Position numbers and translations under genes: made by a program
Part shown: in pieces, positions 6,807-15,787 of the stretch
How the letters are laid out: every line of letters starts with the position of its first letter
Position numbering within the stretch: the first letter of the stretch is position 1
Assembly (NCBI GenBank): GCA_910585765.1
Contig: CAJUES010000007.1
Span: forward strand, 1 to 64,000
Reading direction: 5' to 3'
Source: an uncultured Lachnospiraceae bacterium
GTDB taxonomy: Bacteria > Bacillota > Clostridia > Lachnospirales > Lachnospiraceae
DNA length: 64,000 nucleotides
Notes under the pieces: model-generated
What the model was told of the DNA's origin: nothing
Database searches by the model: none
Seen by the model: the letters and a program-made list of their open reading frames with translations, nothing else

Positions 6807-9077
6807 TTGGAGAAACTGAAAGGGTTTGTCGAGCATGTTATTTTCAAAAATGCGGAGAACGGTTACGGTGTGATCAACCTCAAGGTGGAGGATATGGAGA
6901 TCACCTGCACGGGCATCTTCACCAACCTGGACGAGGGCGAGAGCATCGAGGCGGAGGGCGCTTACGTGGATCACGCGGTCTACGGGAAACAGTTCAAGGT
7001 GGAGCGGTTTGCGGTGATCGCGCCGGAGGACAGGGTCGCGGTGGAGCGCTATCTGGGCTCCGGCGCGGTCAAGGGGGTCGGCGCGGCGCTCGCCGCCCGG
7101 ATCGTGCGGCATTTCGGGGACGATACGTTTCGGATCATCGAGGAGGAACCGCACAGGCTTGCGGAGATCAAGGGCATCAGCGAGCGGAAGGCGCGGGAGA
7201 TCGCGGAGCAGGTCGAGGAGAAAAAAGACGCCAGGGATGCGATGTTTTTTCTGCAGAAGTACGGCATCTCCAACACGCTCGCGGTCAAGATCTATAAGCA
7301 GTACGGCATGGGACTGTACAAGATCATGCAGGAGAATCCGTACAGGCTGGCGGAGGATGTGTCCGGCATTGGTTTTCGCATCGCGGACGAGATCGCATCG
7401 CGCATCGGGATTCACACGGACTCGGACTACAGGATCCGGAGCGGGATCCTGTACACGCTGCTGCAGGCGGGGGGAGAGGGGCATGTCTTTCTGCCGCAGG
7501 AGCAGCTGCTGGAAAAGGCTGCCGATATGCTGGGGCTTGCACCGGAGCAGATCGAGCCGCAGATCACCAACCTTGCGATCGACAGGAAGCTTGTGATCAA
7601 ACAGAAAGAACTTGACGACAGCCGGAAAATATTGTGTGTCTACAGCATGAGCGCCTACTACGCGGAGCTGAACTGTGCCCGCATGCTCTTTGAGCTGCAG
7701 CGGGCGTTTGACGGGGCGGAGCGCTTTACCAGGACAGAGCTGGAACGCCTCGAGCGCAAGATCGAAAAGCTCGAGGAGAGCAGCCATATGGAGCTGGATG
7801 CGCTGCAGCGCAAAGCCGTGACGGAGGCCGTACAAAACGGTATTTTTATCTTGTCCGGGGGACCCGGGACCGGAAAGACGACGACGATCAACATGATCAT
7901 CCGGTACTTTGAGCAGGAGGGCATGGACATTTTCCTGGCGGCGCCCACCGGGAGGGCGGCAAAGCGCATGACGGAGGCAACCGGGTTCGAGGCGAAGACG
8001 ATCCACCGGCTTCTGGAGCTGAACGGCGACATGTCGGATGACAGGCAGTCGTCCGCCGCGCATTTCGAGAAGAACGAGCTCAATCCGCTGGAGGCGGATG
8101 TCGTCATCATCGATGAGATGTCGATGGTGGATATCCATCTGTTTCAGTCGCTCCTGAAGGCGGTCGCGCCGGGGACAAGACTGGTGATGGTCGGGGACAG
8201 GAACCAGCTCCCGTCCGTCGGACCGGGGCAGGTGCTGAAAGATCTCATGGCGAGCGGCTGCATCGCCACGGTCGTGCTGTCAAAGATCTTCCGCCAGGCG
8301 GGCGAGAGCGATATTGTCGTCAATGCGCACTATATTAATGAAGGAAAGGCGATCAGGCTGGACAACAAGAGCAGGGACTTTTTCTTTCTGGAGCGGGACA
8401 ACGTCAATGTGATCTATAAGCACATGATCCAGCTGATCACCGAAAAACTTCCCAGGTACGTGAAGGCGGGAGTCTACGATATACAGGTGCTCACACCGAT
8501 GCGCAAGGGGGCGCTCGGCGTGGAGACATTAAACGGGATCCTGCAGCAGTACCTCAACCCGCCGTCGCCGGAAAAGCTGGAGCTGGCGCACGGTGACGGT
8601 GTGTTCCGCCTGGGGGACAAGGTGATGCAGATCAAGAACAACTATCAGCTCGAGTGGGAGATCGTCAGCAAGTACGGCATTGCAGTGGACAGCGGGCAGG
8701 GTGTATTTAACGGGGATGTGGGCATCATAAAAGAGATCAACGAGACGGCGAAGACGGTAGTCGTGGAATACGACGACCTGCGCAGGGTCACGTACCCGAT
8801 CACCGGGCTCGACGAGATCGAGCTCGCCTACGCAGTCACGATCCACAAGTCGCAGGGCAGCGAGTACCCCGCGGTGATCATGCCGCTGCTCACGGGGCCA
8901 AAGATGCTGTTCAACAGAAATCTGCTCTACACCGGAGTCACGCGGGCAAAAAACTGTGTGACGATCCTCGGCAGCAGGGAGACACTCAGCCAGATGATCG
9001 CAAACGAGAACGAGCAGAGACGCTTCACAGGTTTAAAGGATAGGATATGCGAGATCATGAATCAGGATTTGGGATAA
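6807..9077 (+). CDS. recD2: RecD2-type 5'-3' DNA helicase
   Basis: A 756-aa SF1B helicase of the RecD2 (RecBC-independent) type that acts in DNA repair and replication-fork maintenance. The N-terminal OB-like and helix-hairpin-helix region (about 1-200, e.g. LGSGAVKGVGAALAARIV and GISERKAREIA) is followed by Walker A (GGPGTGKT, residues 351-358). Walker B (IIDEM, DE at 436-437), a GDRNQLPSVGPGQ motif and the C-terminal HKSQGSEY motif complete the helicase core. The start is TTG 6807 behind GGAGGG. Its 3' end overlaps comF by 31 bases, indicating translational coupling. Confidence 0.95.
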   Translation: MEKLKGFVEHVIFKNAENGYGVINLKVEDMEITCTGIFTNLDEGESIEAEGAYVDHAVYGKQFKVERFAVIAPEDRVAVERYLGSGAVKGVGAALAARIVRHFGDDTFRIIEEEPHRLAEIKGISERKAREIAEQVEEKKDARDAMFFLQKYGISNTLAVKIYKQYGMGLYKIMQENPYRLAEDVSGIGFRIADEIASRIGIHTDSDYRIRSGILYTLLQAGGEGHVFLPQEQLLEKAADMLGLAPEQIEPQITNLAIDRKLVIKQKELDDSRKILCVYSMSAYYAELNCARMLFELQRAFDGAERFTRTELERLERKIEKLEESSHMELDALQRKAVTEAVQNGIFILSGGPGTGKTTTINMIIRYFEQEGMDIFLAAPTGRAAKRMTEATGFEAKTIHRLLELNGDMSDDRQSSAAHFEKNELNPLEADVVIIDEMSMVDIHLFQSLLKAVAPGTRLVMVGDRNQLPSVGPGQVLKDLMASGCIATVVLSKIFRQAGESDIVVNAHYINEGKAIRLDNKSRDFFFLERDNVNVIYKHMIQLITEKLPRYVKAGVYDIQVLTPMRKGALGVETLNGILQQYLNPPSPEKLELAHGDGVFRLGDKVMQIKNNYQLEWEIVSKYGIAVDSGQGVFNGDVGIIKEINETAKTVVVEYDDLRRVTYPITGLDEIELAYAVTIHKSQGSEYPAVIMPLLTGPKMLFNRNLLYTGVTRAKNCVTILGSRETLSQMIANENEQRRFTGLKDRICEIMNQDLG

Positions 9078-9778
9078 AGGAGACGCTGGTCAGCATGGTC
9101 TTCCCGCGCAGGTGCCCCGTGTGCGACGACCCTGTGCCGATCGGGGAGGGGCTCATATGCAGCCAGTGCAGGACAAAGCCGCAGTATATCAGGGAGCCGC
9201 GGTGCAGGCGGTGCGGGAAGCAGCTCGCGGGCGGCACGACAGCGTACTGCCGCGACTGTACACGGCATAAGCACGTATTTGATTATGGTTATGCCCTCTA
9301 CGACTATCAGAGCATGAAAAAGAGCATCTACCGCTTCAAGTATGGCAGGCGGTGCGAGTACGCGGCTTTCTATGCGAGGGATATCTGCGAGAGGCTCTCG
9401 GAGGAGATCCGTGTGATGGGGGCGGATTCCATCGTGCCGGTCCCGGTGCACGCGTCGAGAAGGCGGAGCAGGGGATATAACCAGGCGGAGCTTGTCGCGT
9501 CGGAGATGTCAAGGCTCACAGGGATCACAATGTATGATAAACTGGTGAAAAGAGTCCGGAAAACGGTTCCTCAAAAAGAGCTAAGTATACAAGAAAGACA
9601 AAATAATTTGAAAAAAGCTTTCAATATTACCTCAAATGATGTAAAATTAAAGAAAACGATCCTTGTCGATGACATATACACGACAGGGAGCACATTGGAT
9701 GCCGTTGCCATGGAGTTAAAGCGGCATGGAGTAAAGTCGGTTTATTTCATAGCACTCTGCATCGGAGACGGTATGTAA
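9047..9778 (+). CDS. comF: ComF-family phosphoribosyltransferase-like protein
   Basis: A 243-aa ComF/GntX-type protein; in B. subtilis ComFC is needed for DNA uptake during transformation. Two zinc-binding cysteine clusters are visible (Cys23, 26, 38, 41 and Cys53, 56, 68, 71). They are followed by a type-I phosphoribosyltransferase fold with the PRPP loop ILVDDIYTTGST (205-216). The start lies inside recD2. The stretch at about 9580-9660 is noticeably more AT-rich than the rest of the gene. It precedes yvyF as in B. subtilis, where comF and yvyF are neighbours of flagellar genes. Confidence 0.92.
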   Translation: MRDHESGFGIKETLVSMVFPRRCPVCDDPVPIGEGLICSQCRTKPQYIREPRCRRCGKQLAGGTTAYCRDCTRHKHVFDYGYALYDYQSMKKSIYRFKYGRRCEYAAFYARDICERLSEEIRVMGADSIVPVPVHASRRRSRGYNQAELVASEMSRLTGITMYDKLVKRVRKTVPQKELSIQERQNNLKKAFNITSNDVKLKKTILVDDIYTTGSTLDAVAMELKRHGVKSVYFIALCIGDGM

Positions 9779-9807
9779 GAATAAAATGATCAATGGAGGG
9801 ATTTGCA

Positions 9808-10221
9808 ATGAATGTAAGAAATTGTAGGAAATGTGGAAAGCTGTTCAATTACATATCGGGGATGCCGATCTGTCCGGCGTGCAAGGATCTGCTCGAAGAG
9901 AAATTCCAGACAGTGAAGAAGTACATCCGGGAGAACCGTCTGGCGGACATCAAGGAGGTCGCTGAGGCGTGCGAGGTCGAAGTGGGACAGATCCAGCAGT
10001 GGATCCGTGAGGAGCGTCTTGAGTTTACGGAGGATTCACCGGTAAAGATCCCATGTGAGAACTGCGGCGCATCGATAAGGTCAGGAAAATATTGCGAGAA
10101 GTGCAAGCGCGAGATGACAAACAATCTCTCGAGCGTGATGGAAAAGCCCAAGGCTGTTCTGGCGGAACCAAAGAAACCGCAGTCGACAGGGAACAAGATG
10201 CGTTTCCTCGACAGACAATAG
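9808..10221 (+). CDS. yvyF: Flagellar-operon zinc protein, YvyF/TIGR03826 type
   Basis: A 137-aa protein with two zinc ribbons, Cys6/9/22/25 at the N-terminus and Cys83/86/96/99, flanking a helix-turn-helix-like middle (DIKEVAEACEVEVGQIQQWI, about residues 48-67). This matches the small flagellar-operon protein next to comF and flgM in Firmicutes (YvyF/FliT-related regulator). The C-terminal 35 residues look disordered. I start at ATG 9808 with GGAGGG 7 bases upstream, not at 9793. No flgM follows here, so the local flagellar context is partial. Confidence 0.85.
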   Translation: MNVRNCRKCGKLFNYISGMPICPACKDLLEEKFQTVKKYIRENRLADIKEVAEACEVEVGQIQQWIREERLEFTEDSPVKIPCENCGASIRSGKYCEKCKREMTNNLSSVMEKPKAVLAEPKKPQSTGNKMRFLDRQ

Positions 10222-10260
10222 CTCGCAATGCACTGACAGGATTGCATAAGGAAGAGAGTT

Positions 10261-10659
10261 ATGTTAAATGAAGAAAGAGTAAGGCTGATGACCAGGATGG
10301 CATGCTACGAGGCGGATGAGGGCAGGAAGAATGTCGCGATCGGGAATTATTTCCGGGGCGATTATATCGGTCTTCAGGTCATCAAATCGATTATCAGCGC
10401 AACGATTGCATATGTTATTTTATTTGCAATGTTTATTTTTTATGATTTTGAAGTTTTTATGGCGGACATCTACAAGATGGATCTGTTCGGTTTTGCAAAG
10501 TCAGTGATTATTTATTATCTGATCTTTACGGCGGCATATGCATTGATCTCGTACGCGGTGTACACCTATCGGTACACAAAGGCAAGAAAGAGCCTTAAGA
10601 CATACTACAATAATCTCAAGAAGCTTGCTTATATGTATGAGCGGGAGACCAAAAAGTGA
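10261..10659 (+). CDS. Uncharacterised small membrane protein upstream of cdaA
   Basis: I do not recognise a named family. The 132-aa protein has a polar N-terminus (about 1-38), two hydrophobic helices (about 40-62 and 78-100) and a basic C-terminal tail (about 101-132) that is probably cytoplasmic. An AGGAAGAGAGTT site lies upstream of the ATG. It is followed after 43 bases by a larger membrane protein and then the c-di-AMP synthase, so a role in envelope homeostasis or cyclase control is conceivable, but this is only context. Confidence 0.75.
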   Translation: MLNEERVRLMTRMACYEADEGRKNVAIGNYFRGDYIGLQVIKSIISATIAYVILFAMFIFYDFEVFMADIYKMDLFGFAKSVIIYYLIFTAAYALISYAVYTYRYTKARKSLKTYYNNLKKLAYMYERETKK

Positions 10660-10702
10660 TTTTGGGGATTGGGAACTAAGTGAGGTTGGAGAGGAAATAA
10701 TT

Positions 10703-11662
10703 ATGACAAACCTTTTGGTTTTTAGGGAACAGTTGAGGAAATTTTATAGCAAATACGAGCTGTATCTCACACCAATTTTTAAGTTTCTGCTGGCACTGGT
10801 GACACTGGTCATGATCAACAGCAGTATCGGTTATATGAGCGAGCTGAAAAAATCGGTGGTCGTGCTGGTGCTGGCACTTATATGTTCGTTTCTGCCGATG
10901 AACTTTATCGTGTTTGTGGCGGCGGCGGTGACGCTGGGGCACCTGTACAAATTCTCGATGGAATGTGCGCTGGTGGCGCTGGTCGTGTTTTTGTTATTGT
11001 TTATTCTCTATTTTCGGTTTTCGTCTAACGATGCGATCGCCGTGCTGCTCACACCGCTTTGCTTCATGTTGAAGATACCGTATGTGATGCCCATTGCGAT
11101 GGGACTTGTGGGAACGCCGTTCTCGGCAGTGTCGGTGGCAGGCGGCACTGTCGTGTACTATACGGTGAGTTATATGATCGACAACGCGTCGATGCTCGGC
11201 ACTTTTGAGGACGACGGCGCCCTGGAGAAATTCCGGTACATCATTGACGGGATGCTCGGGAACAAGGCGATGTACGTGACGCTGGCAGCTTTTGCAGCCA
11301 CCCTGATCGTCGTGTATTTCATCAGGCGCCTCAGCGTCGATTACGCGTGGATGATCGCCATGGTCACAGGGGCGCTTCTGGATGTGCTGGTCATGCTCTT
11401 CGGTGATCTGTTGTACAACACAAACCTCTCGGTCGTGGGGCTGATCGTCGGCAGCGTGGTGTCGGTGGCGCTCGCAAAAGTGCTGGAATTTTTTGTGTTC
11501 AACGTGGATTACTCGCGCACGGAGTATGTGCAGTTCGAGGATGACGAGTATTATTATTATGTGAAGGCTGTCCCCAAGAATACGGTGGCGGCACCGCAGA
11601 AACGGGTGAAGACGATCAGAGTGCCGGAGAAGGCAGTCAGGGAGCAGAAGAGGGATAGATAA
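10703..11662 (+). CDS. Uncharacterised polytopic membrane protein upstream of cdaA
   Basis: I do not recognise a named family. From ATG 10703 (GGAGAGGA 8 bases upstream; the frame starting at 10625 is unlikely) the product is 319 aa with about eight hydrophobic helices. These include FKFLLALVTLVMI, VVVLVLALICSFL, a glycine-rich VMPIAMGLVGTPFSAVSVAGG segment, and helices near 195-215 and 245-270. The C-terminal ~50 residues are charged and probably cytoplasmic, with a tyrosine run (EYYYYVK) followed by a basic tail. The stop is 15 bases before cdaA, suggesting co-expression. It could be a partner or sensor for the cyclase, but no functional motif supports that. Confidence 0.8.
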   Translation: MTNLLVFREQLRKFYSKYELYLTPIFKFLLALVTLVMINSSIGYMSELKKSVVVLVLALICSFLPMNFIVFVAAAVTLGHLYKFSMECALVALVVFLLLFILYFRFSSNDAIAVLLTPLCFMLKIPYVMPIAMGLVGTPFSAVSVAGGTVVYYTVSYMIDNASMLGTFEDDGALEKFRYIIDGMLGNKAMYVTLAAFAATLIVVYFIRRLSVDYAWMIAMVTGALLDVLVMLFGDLLYNTNLSVVGLIVGSVVSVALAKVLEFFVFNVDYSRTEYVQFEDDEYYYYVKAVPKNTVAAPQKRVKTIRVPEKAVREQKRDR

Positions 11663-11677
11663 AAAGGATGGTTCAAA

Positions 11678-12550
11678 ATGGATATGATTCTTGAACGTCT
11701 TGGATCCTATATGGAGACGTTATCATTGCGCAGTTTTAACATCAGATGGCAGGATATAGTGGAGGTTATCATTATATCCTTTTTACTGTATCAGATCATG
11801 GCATGGGTAAAGCATACCAAGGTGTGGCTCCTCATGAAGGGGATCGTCATCATCATGGCGTTCATCCTGTTTGCGATCGCCTTTAAGATGCACACGATCA
11901 TATGGATTGTGGAGCATGTGCTGAGTATAGCGGTCACGGCGATGATCGTCATCCTTCAGCCGGAACTGAGGCATGCGCTCGAGGAGCTCGGGCGCAAGAG
12001 CTTCGTCACGAACCTGATCACGTTCGAGAAGCCCACGGATGAGCGTTTTTCAGACAAGACGGTGAACGATCTGGTGAAGGCGAGTTTCGAGATGGGCAAG
12101 GTCAAGACGGGCGCGCTCATGGTGATCGAGCAGAACGTGCTGCTCACGGAATACGAGAGAACAGGTATTGAGGTGGATGGGCTGATCTCCAGTCAGCTGA
12201 TCATCAATATCTTTGAGCATAATACACCGCTTCATGACGGTGCGGTGATCATACGCGGAAACAGGGTGATATCGGCGACCTGCTATCTGCCGCTGTCCGA
12301 CAATATGGAGATCAGCAAGGAGCTGGGGACAAGGCACCGCGCGGCTGTGGGGATATCCGAGGTGACGGATGCACTCACGATCATCGTGTCGGAGGAGACC
12401 GGTCATGTCAGTGTGACTTATGAGGGAAAGCTGTACCGCAATCTCGACGCCAACGGACTGCGGGAGAAGATCAGCATGATTCAGAATAAGGAAGTGGAGG
12501 ATAACAAGAAGCGCAGGCTCTGGAAAGGTAGGGCTAAAGATGAAAAATAG
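11678..12550 (+). CDS. cdaA: Diadenylate cyclase CdaA (c-di-AMP synthase)
   Basis: A 290-aa membrane enzyme that condenses two ATP to c-di-AMP, which controls potassium and osmolyte transport and wall integrity. Three N-terminal transmembrane helices (about 27-43, 50-70, 75-94) precede the DAC domain, with the active-site motifs DGA (187-189) and GTRHR (217-221) intact. The C-terminus is basic. It overlaps the next gene by 11 bases, and the order cdaA-cdaR-glmM is the conserved Firmicutes operon in which CdaR and GlmM modulate CdaA. All expected residues are present, so activity is likely. Confidence 0.96.
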   Translation: MDMILERLGSYMETLSLRSFNIRWQDIVEVIIISFLLYQIMAWVKHTKVWLLMKGIVIIMAFILFAIAFKMHTIIWIVEHVLSIAVTAMIVILQPELRHALEELGRKSFVTNLITFEKPTDERFSDKTVNDLVKASFEMGKVKTGALMVIEQNVLLTEYERTGIEVDGLISSQLIINIFEHNTPLHDGAVIIRGNRVISATCYLPLSDNMEISKELGTRHRAAVGISEVTDALTIIVSEETGHVSVTYEGKLYRNLDANGLREKISMIQNKEVEDNKKRRLWKGRAKDEK

Positions 12551-13883
12551 TATATTGAAGAAAGCGGTCAGACTGGTCACAAACAACTTCGGGCTGAAGA
12601 TCCTGGCGGTGATCGCATCCTGCGGCCTGTGGGTTGTGGTGGACAATATCAACGATCCGCTCGATTCGGAGACTTTTTACAACGTGCCGGTCGACATCAT
12701 CAATGCGGATCTGGTGACGAATGAGGGGAAGGTCTATGACGTGCTGGACGGGACGGATGTGGTCAACGTCACGGTGAGGGGAAAGAAATCGCTGCTCTCG
12801 TATGTCGCCAAGGAGGACATCAGGGCGGTTGCAGACATGTCAGAGCTCACCTTTATGAACACGATCGGGATCAAGGTGTCGAGCACGCGCAGCAATTCGG
12901 ATCTTGATTTCAAGACGAACATCGACAGTGTGAAGCTGTCGATTGAGAATATGAGAGGAGATCAGAAGCCGATCAACATCACGATAGCCGGGGAGCCGGC
13001 GGAAGGGTATGTGATCGGTGAAGCGAAGCCGAGCCAGAACGTTGTCCGGATCACGGGACCTGAGTCCCTGATGGAACAGATCGACCACGTGGAGGCTGTG
13101 ATAAGCGTCAACGGCTATTCTTCGGATATCAACACAAGTGCCGAGCTGAAACTCTACAACGCGGAAAACAAAGAGATCAGGAACAGTGCGATCAAGATGA
13201 ATATAACGACTGTGAATGTCGCCGTGACGATCCTTGCGACCAAGATCGTTCCGCTGAGCTTTGTCGTGCCGGATGAACCGGCGCCGGGATATGTCTTGAG
13301 CGGGGAGCCGTTCAGCATGCCCGAGACGGTCACGATCGCGGGCAGGAGCAGTGTTCTGGACAGTATTTCAAAGATCGTCGTATCGGATCCGGCGCTCAGC
13401 GTGGATGATCGGACGGAAAATATGACCGCTGTGGTCAATGTCAGGAAGTACCTGCCCACGGGAGTGCAGTTTGCGGACAGCAGCTTTGGCGGCAACGTGA
13501 GTGTCACGGTGGGGATCGAGCAGCTTGTGACAAAGGAACTCCGCATACCGGCAAGGAATTTTGCGGCCGGCTTTGAGCCCGGAAAGAGACCGGACAATCT
13601 GAAACTGACACTGAGGGAAGTGGAGAACCAGGAGTACTATACGGTCCGCATATCCGGTACCAGGGCGGCGGTGGATGCCGTGAATGCCGAGGAAGTGATC
13701 GGCGTGGTGGACATGAACGCGCTTCTCGAGAGACTGGGGCTGGCAGAGTGGGTTCCGGGCATATATCAGGGGGAGATCACGTTCAACGAGATTCTCAGCG
13801 GCGTGACACTGGAACAGCCCTATCAGATGACGGTCGTGCTGGAGGCGGACGGGGAGGATTCCGCCGCCGGAGAAAGTGAATAG
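12540..13883 (+). CDS. cdaR: CdaR (YbbR-domain) regulator of CdaA
   Basis: A 447-aa protein with one N-terminal transmembrane helix (about 17-35, LKILAVIASCGLWVVVDN) and a large extracytoplasmic part composed of about four YbbR domains. The repeating units begin with patterns such as YNVPVDI, KPINITIAGEPAEGYVIGE and VPLSFVVPDEPAPGYVLSG. CdaR binds CdaA at the membrane and tunes c-di-AMP synthesis. It overlaps cdaA by 11 bases and is followed by glmM. The acidic C-terminal tail is short. Length and domain count are usual for the family. Confidence 0.93.
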   Translation: MKNSILKKAVRLVTNNFGLKILAVIASCGLWVVVDNINDPLDSETFYNVPVDIINADLVTNEGKVYDVLDGTDVVNVTVRGKKSLLSYVAKEDIRAVADMSELTFMNTIGIKVSSTRSNSDLDFKTNIDSVKLSIENMRGDQKPINITIAGEPAEGYVIGEAKPSQNVVRITGPESLMEQIDHVEAVISVNGYSSDINTSAELKLYNAENKEIRNSAIKMNITTVNVAVTILATKIVPLSFVVPDEPAPGYVLSGEPFSMPETVTIAGRSSVLDSISKIVVSDPALSVDDRTENMTAVVNVRKYLPTGVQFADSSFGGNVSVTVGIEQLVTKELRIPARNFAAGFEPGKRPDNLKLTLREVENQEYYTVRISGTRAAVDAVNAEEVIGVVDMNALLERLGLAEWVPGIYQGEITFNEILSGVTLEQPYQMTVVLEADGEDSAAGESE

Positions 13884-13937
13884 CTGAGCGGGAATAGAAT
13901 GAGAACGGAATAAATAAGTTTTGGAGGATTGGAAGAG

Positions 13938-15287
13938 ATGGCTAGACTATTTGGAACAGATGGAGTGCGGGGAGTGGCAAATGATGAACTGACGCCTGTG
14001 CTTGCCATGCAGCTGGGTCAGGCGGGAGCGTATGTACTGTCGAAGGAGAACGAACATAAGCCGACGATCATGGTGGGATGCGACACGCGCATTTCGGGTG
14101 ATATGCTGGCAAATGCATTGATGGCAGGAGCCTGCTCTGTCGGAGCGAACGTGGTGTATGTGGGCGTGATCCCCACGCCGGCGATCGCCTATCTGACCAA
14201 GAAATACAGAGTCGATGCGGGGGTTGTGATCTCCGCGTCGCACAATCCGGTTGAGTTCAACGGCATCAAGTTCTTTGACGGCAATGGGTTTAAACTGCCG
14301 GATTCCCTGGAGGATGAGATCGAGGCGCTGATCAACAGCGGCATGAAGGATATCCAGTTTCCGACGGGACCGAGTGTCGGGAAGATCAAGTACCGCACGG
14401 ACGCGAGGGAGGAGTATATCAACCATTCCGTGCAGGCTGTCCCGGTTGACCTGAGCGGTCTAAAGATCGTGGTGGACTGTGCGGAGGGCGCCTCCTTCTA
14501 CACATCCGTGGAGACGCTCAAGGAGCTTGGCGCCAATATCGTGGCGATCCACAACAACCCGGACGGGACGAACATCAACGCGAACTGCGGATCCACCCAC
14601 ATGGGCGAGCTTCAGGCGCGGGTGGTGTACGAGAAGGCAGATGTAGGGCTGGCGTTCGACGGCGATGCCGACAGGCTTCTCGCGGTGGATGAGAACGGCA
14701 GCCAGGTTGACGGTGATGTGATCATGGCGATCATCGGAAATCACATGAAGTCAAAGGGGACGCTGAAGGACAACACGATCGTCGCCACGGTGATGAGCAA
14801 CCTGGGATTCTTCCTCATGGGCAAGGAAAACGGGATCAATATCGAGCAGACGAAGGTGGGCGACCGGTATGTACTCGAGCGCATGCTTGAGATCGGGGCA
14901 AACCTCGGCGGGGAGCAGTCGGGACATATCATCTTCCTCGACGAAAACACGACAGGGGACGGTCTGCTCAGCGCGCTGCACCTGCTGCAGGTGATGGTGG
15001 AGACCGGAAAGAAGCTCTCGGAGCTTGCGACGATCATGACGGTGCTCCCGCAGGCGCTTGTCGGGGCAAAGGTTCCCAATCACAAAAAGAACAGCTACAT
15101 GGAGTACGCGGAGATCGCGGCGGCGGTCGAGCAGGTGAGTGCGAAGTTTGCGGGTGAGGGCAGAGTGCTGATCAGACCTTCCGGGACAGAGCCGCTGGTG
15201 CGGGTGATGATCGAGGGGAAGGACCAGCAGCTGATCGAGCAGGAGGCGCGGGCGCTTGCCGAGCTGATACAGGATGTAATGCTTTGA
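13938..15287 (+). CDS. glmM: Phosphoglucosamine mutase GlmM
   Basis: A 449-aa enzyme converting glucosamine-6-phosphate to glucosamine-1-phosphate for UDP-GlcNAc synthesis. Visible are the N-terminal RLFGTDGVRG, the phosphoserine loop ISASHNP (Ser101), the metal site DGDADR (about 240-245) and the C-terminal phosphate-binding RPSGTEPLVRVM. ATG 13938 has GGAGGA 9 bases upstream and gives the canonical MARLFGTDG start, so it is preferred over TTG 13929. GlmM also binds and inhibits CdaA in B. subtilis. Its product feeds peptidoglycan, and also the UDP-GlcNAc used by the PseB enzyme downstream. Confidence 0.97.
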   Translation: MARLFGTDGVRGVANDELTPVLAMQLGQAGAYVLSKENEHKPTIMVGCDTRISGDMLANALMAGACSVGANVVYVGVIPTPAIAYLTKKYRVDAGVVISASHNPVEFNGIKFFDGNGFKLPDSLEDEIEALINSGMKDIQFPTGPSVGKIKYRTDAREEYINHSVQAVPVDLSGLKIVVDCAEGASFYTSVETLKELGANIVAIHNNPDGTNINANCGSTHMGELQARVVYEKADVGLAFDGDADRLLAVDENGSQVDGDVIMAIIGNHMKSKGTLKDNTIVATVMSNLGFFLMGKENGINIEQTKVGDRYVLERMLEIGANLGGEQSGHIIFLDENTTGDGLLSALHLLQVMVETGKKLSELATIMTVLPQALVGAKVPNHKKNSYMEYAEIAAAVEQVSAKFAGEGRVLIRPSGTEPLVRVMIEGKDQQLIEQEARALAELIQDVML

Positions 15288-15341
15288 TGCACACGACAGA
15301 ACGGCTGGTTCTGTGTTATAAACAATTCGGAGGTGTGAGCT

Positions 15342-15605
15342 ATGGTTAGTCAGAAGGTAGTCATTAAGAACCCGACAGGGCTGCATTTGCGTCCGGCAGG
15401 GATCCTGTGTAAGGAAGCGATGCAGTTTAGCTCACTGATAACCTTTACATTCCGCGGAAATACGGCAAATGCAAAGAGTGTGCTGAGCGTGCTGGGCGCA
15501 TGTATCAAATGTGGTGACGAGATTGAGGTTTTTTGTGAAGGATCAGATGAGAATGAGGCATTGTCCACGATGATCAATGTCATAGCGGGCGGCCTGGGAG
15601 AGTGA
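15342..15605 (+). CDS. HPr-family phosphocarrier
   Basis: An 87-aa HPr-like protein. The PTS phosphorylation site is intact (His15 in TGLHLRPAG), and so is the regulatory serine position (Ser46 in NAKSVLSVLG), so both PEP/Enzyme I-dependent transfer and HPr-kinase control are possible. It follows glmM by 54 bases and precedes the polysaccharide locus. A short perfect hairpin (ACAGAAC/GTTCTGT, 15296-15314) lies just upstream of its AATTCGGAGG ribosome site. No other PTS gene is in view, so it could be the general HPr or a Crh-like regulator; His15 favours a true carrier. Confidence 0.9.
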   Translation: MVSQKVVIKNPTGLHLRPAGILCKEAMQFSSLITFTFRGNTANAKSVLSVLGACIKCGDEIEVFCEGSDENEALSTMINVIAGGLGE

Positions 15606-15641
15606 GGAAGAAACTGTCCAAAAGGACAGGAACAGTTCCTG

Positions 15642-15695
15642 GGAGCTGTGAGAAGACAGACGCGCAGGGCGGCAGTGTCTTTTTCTCACAGCTCC
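15642..15695 (+). terminator. Long hairpin after the HPr gene
   Basis: GGAGCTGTGAGAA (15642-15654) and TTCTCACAGCTCC (15683-15695) form a perfect 13-base stem, with additional inner pairing (GACA/TGTC). Upstream, CTGTCC AAAA GGACAG (about 15614-15629) and GGAACAGTTCC form further small palindromes. There is no clean U-run, so this is a probable but imperfect terminator. Confidence 0.5.
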
Positions 15696-15787
15696 TAATT
15701 TCGTGTAGGGGGATTTCTGGTGTGTCTGCGGTGAATAGAGTTTGTCTATATGAGAAAAGCTAACAATATCGGGAAAGGAAATGGAAA

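Noticed and set aside
6789..8138. 449-codon open frame on the minus strand opposite recD2
   Set aside because: It is antisense to a clearly coding helicase gene, has no family resemblance and reflects the GC-rich codon pattern of the sense strand.
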